DNA of 5,855 nucleotides from Verrucomicrobiales bacterium (GTDB lineage: Bacteria > Verrucomicrobiota > Verrucomicrobiia > Verrucomicrobiales > DEV007), in contig SLGN01000436.1 in assembly GCA_007123695.1 (NCBI GenBank), positions 1 to 5,855 of the forward strand, given 5' to 3'. Shown piece by piece: positions 1 through 5,855 of the stretch (its first letter is position 1; every line of letters begins with the position of its first letter). The notes under the pieces were generated by a model, which did not search any database, was not told the DNA's origin, and was given only the letters and a program-made list of their open reading frames with translations. A program made the translations under genes and the position numbers.

Positions 1-2
1 AG

Positions 3-825
3 GAGGTGGAGGAGGCGCTTTCTGCCACCGATGACTTGCGGGAGATTCCCACGGCCCTCCTTCAGTCGGGCCGATTTTCGCGCGCGCTGCGATTTCTGAC
101 CGGGCCGCCTTTGAGGTCAGGACCAATTCCAGCTCGCTTGTCCCGGTTGGAAAAAGGGAACCGAGAGGACCGGTCGGCCTCTCGATGAAGAATCCGCCGC
201 CGGGTTTGCCGCAACATTTCAAGCATGGGCGGATCGATCCCGCACCGATGGGCTCGACGACCCAAGCGGTCGCGACCAAGCCGTTCTGGGAACCGCGTTG
301 CTCATCGCCCAGCAGGAATACGCCACTCTCAAGCGGATGCGCCTCGCCGGTTCGCAGGAGGACGCGGCGGCGGAGGTTCTCGTCGAGATGGGATTCAGGC
401 AGGGATCGGTTGGTTTTGTCGATCAGCCCGGCGCCTTGGGGGAGGCGGAGTTCGCGAGGAAATGCCAGTTTGCCACCGCCGATGGATCGTCGCACGAGGT
501 CGATCTCGCCGTCGGTCTGCCCGGGCGAATCATTCTCGCGTTGGAGTGCAAGGTTTCGAACGACCGGACCAATTCGGTCAAGCGCACGAACGACGTCCTC
601 AAGAAGGCCGAGGCGTGGAGTCGACAGTGGGGCCGCTTTGTCGTCACCGCAGCCCTCCTCGAAGGCGTTTTCTCCGAGAAAGAGCCCCGGAGACTCGTCG
701 AGGCAGGGGTCGAAATCTTTTGGTCGCACCGACTTGATCTACTGCGGCAATACCTCGCCGGGAAGGGGACTCCGACGTCCCGACGCCGCGGATCGACTCG
801 ATCGCGAGGGACGGGGCGCGGCTGA
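3..825 (+). pseudogene. XamI-family type II restriction endonuclease, 3' part, frameshifted
   Basis: This is the C-terminal part of a type II restriction endonuclease that resembles the XamI family, whose founding member cuts GTCGAC; the family is recalled from its sequence pattern, not searched. The left edge cuts off the N-terminus. The reading frame starting at base 3 gives an opening that ends in RFLTGPP. Family-like sequence (QDQFQLACPGW, then KGTERTGRPL) then resumes in the frame of base 115, so one extra base lies between 111 and 117. From there the frame is open to TGA at 823-825. The PD-(D/E)xK nuclease core is intact: Asp codon at 502, then ALECK with Glu at 544 and Lys at 550, followed by the family-typical NSVKR and DVLKKAEAW. 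Family similarity ends near FWSHRLDLLRQYLAG (about 760). The remaining codons read through sulfatase sequence out of frame. No methyltransferase partner is visible. Family call fairly sure; the pseudogene status could instead be a one-base sequencing error. Confidence 0.78.
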
Positions 826-1336
826 CCGACGCCTACGTCACGGCGACCTACTGCGCCCCATCGCGCGTCGGCCTTGCCACGGGCCGCTACCAGACCCGCT
901 TCGGCTTCGAGTTCAATCCCACCGGAGCCCGGAACGAGGAACCCGATGCGTGGGACGTGTCCTCGACGCCTTGGACGCCACCGGAGTGGCGGAGCGCACC
1001 CTCGTCGTCTTCCTCAGCGACAACGGCGGGGCAACCCGCGAACTGACGAGCCGCAACGATCCGCTGCGCGGGGAAAAAGGGTCGCTCTACGAGGGCGGAA
1101 TCCGCGTGCCCTTTCTGAAGCGGCTGCCTGGCAGGATTCCGGCTGGCTCGGTCCATCGGTCTCCGGTGACTGCGCTGGATCATTTTCCGACGGCGCTTGC
1201 GCTGGTCGGACTCGGGCTCGACGACGGACTCGACGGCGTCGATCTGCTCCCGCGCCTCGCCGACGGCGCCGCCGCAGTTCCGGAGCGGCCCCTCTACTGG
1301 CGCATGGGCCCCCGGGCCGCCTTGCGCTTGGGGGAT
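768..1336 (+). pseudogene. Sulfatase (arylsulfatase-type) remnant with internal deletion
   Basis: These are pieces of a formylglycine-dependent sulfatase, which hydrolyses sulfate esters and is usually exported. Piece A (about 771-944, frame of base 3) reads DVPTPRIDSIARDG and then CAPSRVGLATGR, with the Cys at 852-854 that would become formylglycine. Piece B (945 to about 1336) reads VGRVLDALDATG, then LVVFLSDNGG with metal-binding Asp-Asn, then KGSLYEGGIRVPF and PGRIPAG, and ends at RAALRLGD. It begins with Asp-Ala in piece A's frame, then moves to the frame of base 950 as if one G had been lost (gat gcg [g]tg gga). Missing are the first roughly 40 codons including the usual N-terminal DD metal ligands, roughly 150 codons between the pieces, and the last part after LGD. 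There is no start codon of its own. It cannot encode a working enzyme. The family call is strong; the natural substrate cannot be judged. Confidence 0.8.
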
Positions 1337-1347
1337 TCTGCACGCCG

Positions 1348-1370
1348 GGGCGCGAGCCCGTCCCTTTTTT
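1348..1370 (+). terminator. Weak candidate intrinsic terminator after the sulfatase relic
   Basis: GGGC (1348-1351) pairs with GCCC (1356-1359) across a GCGA loop, a GNRA-type tetraloop closed by C-G. Six T residues follow at 1365-1370. The stem is only four base pairs and the T run sits five bases downstream of it, so this is at best a weak terminator. Its place, just past the last recognisable sulfatase codon and about 105 bases before the next start codon, fits a boundary between transcription units. It may be chance in GC-rich DNA. Confidence 0.22.
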
Positions 1371-1475
1371 CTGGAAAAAGACCCGCTTTCCGTCTTACCT
1401 TGAAAGCCGGTTCGACGGGTCCCGCCCTTCGGACCGTCGAGAACATCAGCCATTGCAACCAAACTCCGCCTCAAC

Positions 1476-2210
1476 ATGACCACCTCCGAGACCCCCTTTT
1501 CCCGCAGACGCTTCTTCCTTGCCGGAACCCTCGCCGCCGGCGCCGCGCTGGCGCCGGGCCGCCTCGTCCGCGCCGCCGCCTTCGAGCAGGCCGCGCTGCC
1601 CTACGCCTTCGACGCGCTCGAGCCCCACATCGACGCGAAGACGATGGAGATCCACCACGGCAAGCACCACGCCGCCTACATCGGCAATCTCAACGGCGCT
1701 CTCGAGGGGAATGCCGACCTTTCCGGCAAGTCGCTCGACGAGCTTATGGCCCATCTCGGCGGCATCGGGGACAAGGCCCTGCAGACGACCCTGCGCAACA
1801 ACGGCGGCGGACATTGGAACCACGCCTTCTTCTGGGAGACCCTCGCCCCCGCCGACAAGTCGGGCCAGCCCTCCGGCGAGCTCGCCAAGGCCATCGACGC
1901 GGCCTTCGGCTCGATGGACGATTTCAAGACCGCCTTCGGCGACGCGGCGATGAAGCGTTTCGGCTCGGGCTGGGCCTGGCTCATCAAGAAGGATGGCAAG
2001 CTCGCCGTCGCCAGCACGCCCAACCAGGACAACCCGCTGATGCCCGGTCTCGTCCCCGACGACGAGCTCGGCGCCCCTCTCCTCGGGCTCGACGTGTGGG
2101 AGCACGCCTACTACCTGCACTACCAGAACCGCCGCGCCGATTATGTCGGGGCATGGTGGAACGTGGTCAACTGGGACCGCGTCTCGGCCCGTTTCGCCGA
2201 CGCCGGCTAA
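1476..2210 (+). CDS. Tat-exported Mn-type superoxide dismutase
   Basis: This 244-residue enzyme converts superoxide to oxygen and hydrogen peroxide. Residues 9-15 (SRRRFFL) form a twin-arginine motif followed by an Ala/Gly/Leu-rich stretch to about residue 35, so folded, metal-loaded protein is probably exported by the Tat pathway. The mature part starts near [13 protein letters not shown]. Metal ligands by alignment with the Fe/Mn family are His60, His116, Asp206 and His210 ([11 protein letters not shown]). The gateway Tyr is Tyr68 and the dimer-bridging Glu is Glu209. Gly112 and Gln184 (TPNQDNPL) sit where Mn enzymes carry Gly and Gln and Fe enzymes carry Gln and Ala, so manganese is the likelier metal. 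Without the leader the length is normal for the family. The ATG at 1476 is chosen because it yields the complete Tat leader; no clear Shine-Dalgarno precedes it. recQ starts 6 bases downstream. It is sodA-like, but exported, so no symbol is assigned. Confidence 0.95.
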   Translation: MTTSETPFSRRRFFLAGTLAAGAALAPGRLVRAAAFEQAALPYAFDALEPHIDAKTMEIHHGKHHAAYIGNLNGALEGNADLSGKSLDELMAHLGGIGDKALQTTLRNNGGGHWNHAFFWETLAPADKSGQPSGELAKAIDAAFGSMDDFKTAFGDAAMKRFGSGWAWLIKKDGKLAVASTPNQDNPLMPGLVPDDELGAPLLGLDVWEHAYYLHYQNRRADYVGAWWNVVNWDRVSARFADAG

Positions 2211-2216
2211 GGGCCG

Positions 2217-4127
2217 ATGGATCCCCGCGAAGCGCTGCGGCGACACTTCGGACACGACGACTTCCGGCCCGGGCAGGAGGCTGCGGTTTCGCGCCTCCTC
2301 TCGGGCCGCTCCGTTCTTGCGCTCTTTCCGACGGGGGCGGGAAAAAGCCTCTGCTACCAGCTCCCCGCCCTGCTCCTCGAGGGGCTCACCCTAGTGGTGT
2401 CCCCGCTCATCGCCCTGATGAAGGACCAGGTCGAGTCGCTCCACGCGCGCGGGGTGGCGGCGGCGAGGCTCGACTCGACCTTGGAGCGGGACGAGCTCGA
2501 AAGCGTCCACCGCAGGCTGGAGGCGGGAGAGCTGCGCCTCCTCTACGTGTCTCCCGAACGTCTCGCCAACGAGGCCTTCCGCCGGCGCCTGCAGCGCTGC
2601 CGCATCGACCTTTTTGCCGTCGACGAGGCGCATTGCCTTTCGGAGTGGGGGCACAATTTCCGCCCCGACTACCTCCGTCTGCCTGCCGTGGCCCGCAGTC
2701 TCCGGGCCGGGCGGGTGCTCGCCCTCACCGCCACCGCGACCCCGCGGGTCGCCGCCGACATCCGGGAACGCTTCGGGATCGCGCCGGGGGACCAGGTCCA
2801 GACCGGCTTTTCCCGCCCCAATCTCCGCTACCGCGTCCATCCCTGTCCCGAAGCCGAGCGCGACGCGCGGCTCGTCGCCCTGATGCGGGAGAATGGCGCC
2901 TCGCCCGCCATCGTCTACACGACGCGGCAGGAAACGGCGGAGCGCGTCGCCGGCGTTCTGCGTCGGTCCGGCCTCGCCGCGCGGGCCTACCACGCGGGGA
3001 TGCGCGACGACCACCGCGCCGAGGTGCAGGACGGATTCATGAGCGGGGCCGTCCCCGCGGTGGTGGCCACCATCGCCTTCGGCATGGGAGTGGACAAAGC
3101 CGACATCCGTCGGGTCGTCCACTACAACCTGCCCAAGTCGCTCGAGAACTTCGCCCAGGAGTCGGGCCGCGCGGGGCGGGACGGAGCGGCGGCGACCTGC
3201 GATCTGCTGGCCTGCGCCGACGACCTCACCGTGCTGGAGAACTTCGTCTACGGCGACACTCCTTCCCCCGCCGCGCTGAAGTCGCTCGTCGAGCACGTCC
3301 TGCTGCAGGGCGAGCGCTTCTCGGTCTCGCGCTACGAGCTCTCGCAGTCGCGCGACATTCGCCAGACCGTCGTCGAGACGGCCCTGACCTACCTCGAACT
3401 TGACGGCATCGTCGAAGCGACCGGGGCCCACCACGCCGGTAGCGAAGTCCGTCTCCTCCGATCCCTCGACGAGGCTCTCGCCGGCGCGTCGCCGGAATGC
3501 GCCTCGCTGCTTCGGCGCCTTTTTGAAACCGGCAGGCGCGGCCGCGTCTGGCAACGCTTCGACCATGCCGAATCGGCGGCGGCCCTCGGGCTCGGCGAGA
3601 TGGAGGTGCGGCGGGCACTCGAGGATCTCGCCGCGCAGGGCGATGCCGTGCTGAGACGCTGGGGGCTGCGGCACGGCTACCGTCTCGTCCCCGGCGGAGA
3701 ACGCTCCGTGGCGGTAGCGGCCGCTCGCCTCGCCGAGCGTTTCGCCGACCGTGAGGCGGGGGAAATCGCCCGCTTGAGGAGCGTCGTCGACCTTTGCGAA
3801 GGCGGCGCCTGCATCCCGCAGCAGCTCCTCGACTACTTCGGCGAGGAATCGCCTGCCTGCGGACGTTGCGGAGCCTGTCTTGGAGAACATCGCGGCGGAG
3901 CCCTGCCGGCGACGCGGCGGTCGCGGCTCACTCTCGACGACGCTGCGCTCGTGTCGCAGGCCAAATCCTGGAACGAGCCCGCCTTGAGGACGCCCCGTCA
4001 GCTCGCCCGCTTTCTTTGCGGACTGTCCAGCCCCGCGACCGTCCGCTCCGGCCTCGTCCGCAACGATCTCTTCGGCGCGCTTGCGGAGATTCCCTTCCTC
4101 GAGGTCCTCGGCCAGGCCGAAGCGTGA
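2217..4127 (+). CDS. recQ: RecQ-family ATP-dependent DNA helicase
   Basis: This 636-residue 3'-5' DNA helicase is expected to act in recombination and in repair of stalled forks. All helicase motifs are visible. Motif 0 is FGHDDFRPGQ (11-20). Walker A is PTGAGKS (38-44, Lys43). DEAH is at 136-139, followed by the aromatic-rich loop LSEWGHNFRPDY (141-152). Motif III is TATAT (171-175), motif V is ATIAFGMGVD (284-293) and motif VI is QESGRAGRDG (314-323). Residues about 350-500 look like winged-helix material (ETALTYLELDGIVEA; EVRRALEDLAAQGD). The probable zinc cluster comes only after that: Cys532, Cys548, Cys551 and Cys554 around LLDYFGEESPACGRCGAC. No HRDC domain is seen. The last 65 residues include RQLARFLCGLSSPA, which I recall from other RecQ proteins of this layout. 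The gene starts 6 bases after the superoxide dismutase stop, with AAGGG at 2209-2213 as a closely spaced ribosome site, so translation is probably coupled. The frame is intact, ending at TGA 4125-4127. Confidence 0.95.
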   Translation: MDPREALRRHFGHDDFRPGQEAAVSRLLSGRSVLALFPTGAGKSLCYQLPALLLEGLTLVVSPLIALMKDQVESLHARGVAAARLDSTLERDELESVHRRLEAGELRLLYVSPERLANEAFRRRLQRCRIDLFAVDEAHCLSEWGHNFRPDYLRLPAVARSLRAGRVLALTATATPRVAADIRERFGIAPGDQVQTGFSRPNLRYRVHPCPEAERDARLVALMRENGASPAIVYTTRQETAERVAGVLRRSGLAARAYHAGMRDDHRAEVQDGFMSGAVPAVVATIAFGMGVDKADIRRVVHYNLPKSLENFAQESGRAGRDGAAATCDLLACADDLTVLENFVYGDTPSPAALKSLVEHVLLQGERFSVSRYELSQSRDIRQTVVETALTYLELDGIVEATGAHHAGSEVRLLRSLDEALAGASPECASLLRRLFETGRRGRVWQRFDHAESAAALGLGEMEVRRALEDLAAQGDAVLRRWGLRHGYRLVPGGERSVAVAAARLAERFADREAGEIARLRSVVDLCEGGACIPQQLLDYFGEESPACGRCGACLGEHRGGALPATRRSRLTLDDAALVSQAKSWNEPALRTPRQLARFLCGLSSPATVRSGLVRNDLFGALAEIPFLEVLGQAEA

Positions 4128-4203
4128 GGCCCGGCGACGGAGACAAGATGATCACCGACGTCCATGCCCGGTCTCATAGAACCGCCCGGTGGAGGAGGTG
4201 CGA

Positions 4204-4231
4204 TTGACTTTCCCCCCCGAACCTTTACACT
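4204..4231 (+). promoter_or_regulatory. Sigma70-like promoter of the protease gene
   Basis: TTGACT at 4204-4209 matches five of six bases of the -35 consensus. TACACT at 4226-4231 matches four of six of the -10 consensus. The spacer is 16 bases. Transcription would begin near 4238, giving a leader of about 20 bases to the ATG at 4258 or about 50 to the ATG at 4288. The site lies in the 130-base gap after recQ and is one of the few AT-richer patches in the window. No terminator separates recQ from it, so read-through from the sod-recQ unit is also possible. Confidence 0.45.
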
Positions 4232-4246
4232 TTCCAGCTTTGCTGC

Positions 4247-4251
4247 GGGAG
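4247..4251 (+). promoter_or_regulatory. Ribosome binding site for the alternative protease start at 4258
   Basis: GGGAG lies six bases before the ATG at 4258, a good spacing. Using that start would add ten residues (MVCPAAEPIS) in front of the preferred Met at 4288. The preferred start has only a weak AGAG (4275-4278) nine bases upstream, but it gives a far more typical signal peptide. The two lines of evidence disagree. Confidence 0.35.
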
Positions 4252-4287
4252 TGGCCCATGGTTTGCCCCGCTGCAGAGCCGATCAGC

Positions 4288-5855
4288 ATGAAATCCACCT
4301 GCCCCCTTCCTCTCGCGGCGCTGACGGCGCTGGGACTTCTTCTCGCCCCGACAGCGCCCGCCCCGGCCCAGGAGCCCGCCTTGCCCCTCGTGGTGGAGAG
4401 CACCCTTCCCGAGGACCTTCCCCCCGAATCCGTCCAGACCGACATTTCCGAGATCGAGTTCGGCGCCATCGTCCGGGTCGAGGTCGATACCAAGCAGCCC
4501 AACTTCCGTGTCCCGTGGAACGTGGGCGGCATGGGCAGCGGCAACGGCACCGGCTTCCTCGTCGGACCGAACCGCTTTCTCACCAACGCGCACGTGGTCA
4601 GCGACAACCGCCTCATCTACATCAAGAACGTGAGCGATCCCGAGCCCTACAAGGCGCGCGTCTTGCATGTCGCCCACGACTGCGACCTCGCCCTCCTCGA
4701 ACTCGAGTCCGAGGAAGATTTCGAAGCGGGCTTCGAAGGCGTCACTCCGCTCTCCATCGGCGGCACGCCCAAGCTCAACACCACCGTCGTCGCCGTCGGC
4801 TTTCCCATCGGCGGAGACCGCATCTCCGTCACGCGCGGGGTCGTCTCGCGCATCGACTTCCGCGGCTACAGTCACTCGGGGGTCGACAACCACCTCGCCA
4901 TCCAGATCGATGCCGCCATCAACCCCGGCAACTCGGGCGGTCCCGTGCTCCAGAACAACCTCGTCGTCGGAGTCGCTTTCCAGGGCTATTCCGGCGACGT
5001 GGCGCAGAACACCGGCTACATGATTCCAGTGCCCGTGATCGAGCGCTTCCTCAAGGACGTCGAAGACGGCTTCTACGACCGCTACGTCGATCTCGCAACG
5101 AGCGTGCTCAACCTGCTCAACCCGGCGCAACGGCGCGCCCTCGGGCTGCCCAACGACGGGCTCGGCGTCATGGTGGTGAAAGCCGACGCGGCCGGATCCG
5201 CAGGCGGCATTCTCGAGACGAGGGACGTCCTCCTCGCCATCGACGGGCATCCCATCGCCTCCGACGGATTCATCGAGATCGAAGGCGAGCGGGTGGATCT
5301 CAACGAGGTCATCGAGCGGAAGTTCGCGGGCGACACCGTCTCGATCGAGGTTCTACGCGACAGGGAGCGCAAGACTCTCACCGTGCCGCTGAAGCGCTTC
5401 ATCCCCTACCTGATCCAGGCCGTGCAGTACGACAAGCAGCCGAACTTCGTCCTTTTCGCCGGACTCCAGTTCCAGCCGCTCGACCGCAACATGATGGCCG
5501 CGCACAACATCACCGACCTGCGCACGCGCTACTACTACGGGTTCTTCAGCGAGCAGGAGATCTACCGCGAGCGCCCCCAGGTCGTCGTCCTCACCGAAAT
5601 CCTTCCCGACTCGACGAATACCCACCTCCAGTCCTACAAGCATCTCGTGGTCGATTCGGTCAACGGCAGAAAGATCCGATTGCTCCAGGACGTCCACGAC
5701 GCCTTCCGCAGCGGCGAACACGAAGAAGGTCGCGAGGACTTCCACGTCGTCCGGCTCGTGGGCGAGAAACGTCCCCTCGTTCTCGACCGGAAAGGGGCCG
5801 AAGTCGCTCACGACCGCATCCTCGCCCAATACAATGTGGGCTTCGACCACTTCAT
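4288..5855 (+). CDS. Secreted Deg/HtrA-like serine protease with PDZ domains (3' end beyond window)
   Basis: This is a trypsin-like serine protease of the Deg/HtrA kind, probably acting on misfolded proteins in the periplasm. Residues 1-27 (MKSTCPLPLAALTALGLLL, then APA before Gln28) form a Sec signal peptide. The protease domain (about 50-255) has the full catalytic triad: His102 in TNAHVV, Asp133 in DLALLE and Ser216 in NPGNSGGPV. A PDZ domain follows at about 270-370 (GLGVMVVKADAAGSAG; DVLLAIDGHPIASDG). A second PDZ-like region starts near 373 (FAGLQFQPLDRNMM; VVLTEILPDSTNT; VDSVNGRKI), an arrangement I associate with the Deg9-type branch more than with E. coli DegP. The frame is open to the right edge (522 complete codons), so the C-terminus is missing. 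It has its own promoter candidate at 4204-4231. Start choice is uncertain: in-frame ATG at 4258 and TTG at 4204 also have ribosome sites, but 4288 gives the cleanest signal peptide. Confidence 0.9.
   Translation, partial: MKSTCPLPLAALTALGLLLAPTAPAPAQEPALPLVVESTLPEDLPPESVQTDISEIEFGAIVRVEVDTKQPNFRVPWNVGGMGSGNGTGFLVGPNRFLTNAHVVSDNRLIYIKNVSDPEPYKARVLHVAHDCDLALLELESEEDFEAGFEGVTPLSIGGTPKLNTTVVAVGFPIGGDRISVTRGVVSRIDFRGYSHSGVDNHLAIQIDAAINPGNSGGPVLQNNLVVGVAFQGYSGDVAQNTGYMIPVPVIERFLKDVEDGFYDRYVDLATSVLNLLNPAQRRALGLPNDGLGVMVVKADAAGSAGGILETRDVLLAIDGHPIASDGFIEIEGERVDLNEVIERKFAGDTVSIEVLRDRERKTLTVPLKRFIPYLIQAVQYDKQPNFVLFAGLQFQPLDRNMMAAHNITDLRTRYYYGFFSEQEIYRERPQVVVLTEILPDSTNTHLQSYKHLVVDSVNGRKIRLLQDVHDAFRSGEHEEGREDFHVVRLVGEKRPLVLDRKGAEVAHDRILAQYNVGFDHF

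Noticed and set aside
5..15. The 11-mer GGTGGAGGAGG is repeated at 4188-4198
   Set aside because: One is inside coding sequence and the other is a ribosome-site-like purine run. No further similarity extends from either copy, so an attachment site or mobile-element end is not supported.
109..114. CTTTGA at the endonuclease frameshift, resembling the RF2 programmed +1 site
   Set aside because: In RF2 the TGA is a stop in the incoming frame. Here the incoming frame reads ttg agg without a stop, and CTT TGA is only in the outgoing frame, so the mechanism does not fit.
620..625. GTCGAC, the XamI target, occurs inside the endonuclease relic and again at 2619, 3786 and 4882
   Set aside because: Four sites in 5.9 kb of GC-rich DNA are unremarkable, and the specificity of this relic is not known.
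1446..2255. 269-codon minus-strand frame opposite the superoxide dismutase
   Set aside because: It is Gly/Val/Glu-rich mirror sequence of a clearly functional + strand gene, with no motif of its own.
185..3403. A 1072-codon stop-free + strand frame spanning the whole left half
   Set aside because: It is an artefact of high GC. It passes through the superoxide dismutase and recQ genes out of frame and yields Arg/Pro-rich low-complexity protein. Only its 950-1336 stretch carries real (sulfatase) sequence.
2391..3890. 499-codon minus-strand frame opposite recQ
   Set aside because: It mirrors recQ codons, has no recognisable domain, and the opposite strand has every RecQ motif intact.
4225..5250. 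Minus-strand frames opposite the protease (4225-5250 and 5353-5850)
   Set aside because: The + strand carries a complete signal peptide, catalytic triad and PDZ motifs. The minus frames are Asp/Glu/Val-rich mirrors with no domain.

Overview
This is a high-GC bacterial window. From left to right on the + strand it holds a decayed accessory segment (about 1-1340) and then three apparently intact genes (1476 to the right edge). No tRNA, rRNA, CRISPR array or insertion sequence was seen, and no convincing minus-strand gene. The mix of a sulfatase relic, a Tat-exported Mn-type superoxide dismutase and a double-PDZ Deg/HtrA-type protease would suit a member of the Planctomycetes-Verrucomicrobia group, perhaps an Opitutae-like verrucomicrobium. 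That placement is an impression from gene content, not a demonstrated assignment.

Left part: bases 3 to about 765 encode the C-terminal part of a XamI-family type II restriction endonuclease. The D...ExK catalytic core is intact, but the reading frame is broken by one extra base near 111-117. With no spacer, the sequence then runs into a gutted sulfatase gene. The formylglycine motif CAPSR is present in one frame. The C-terminal DNGG and EGGIRVP motifs are present in another. The start, the middle and the end of the sulfatase are missing. The two relics meet in mid-gene at about 765-775, so the segment records at least one deletion or an insertion of the restriction gene into the sulfatase.

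Middle part: a Tat-signal Mn-type superoxide dismutase (1476-2210) is followed after 6 bases by a RecQ-type DNA helicase (2217-4127). The two are probably co-transcribed, pairing superoxide removal outside the cytoplasm with DNA repair inside it. The RecQ has its zinc-binding cysteines near the C-terminus, after a probable winged-helix region, unlike the E. coli order.

Right part: a 130-base intergenic region carries a good sigma70-like promoter and several competing in-frame start sites. It leads into a secreted trypsin-like serine protease with PDZ domains (from 4288), which is cut by the right edge. I found no convincing new multi-gene system. The most informative feature is the chain of rearrangements in the first 1.34 kb.
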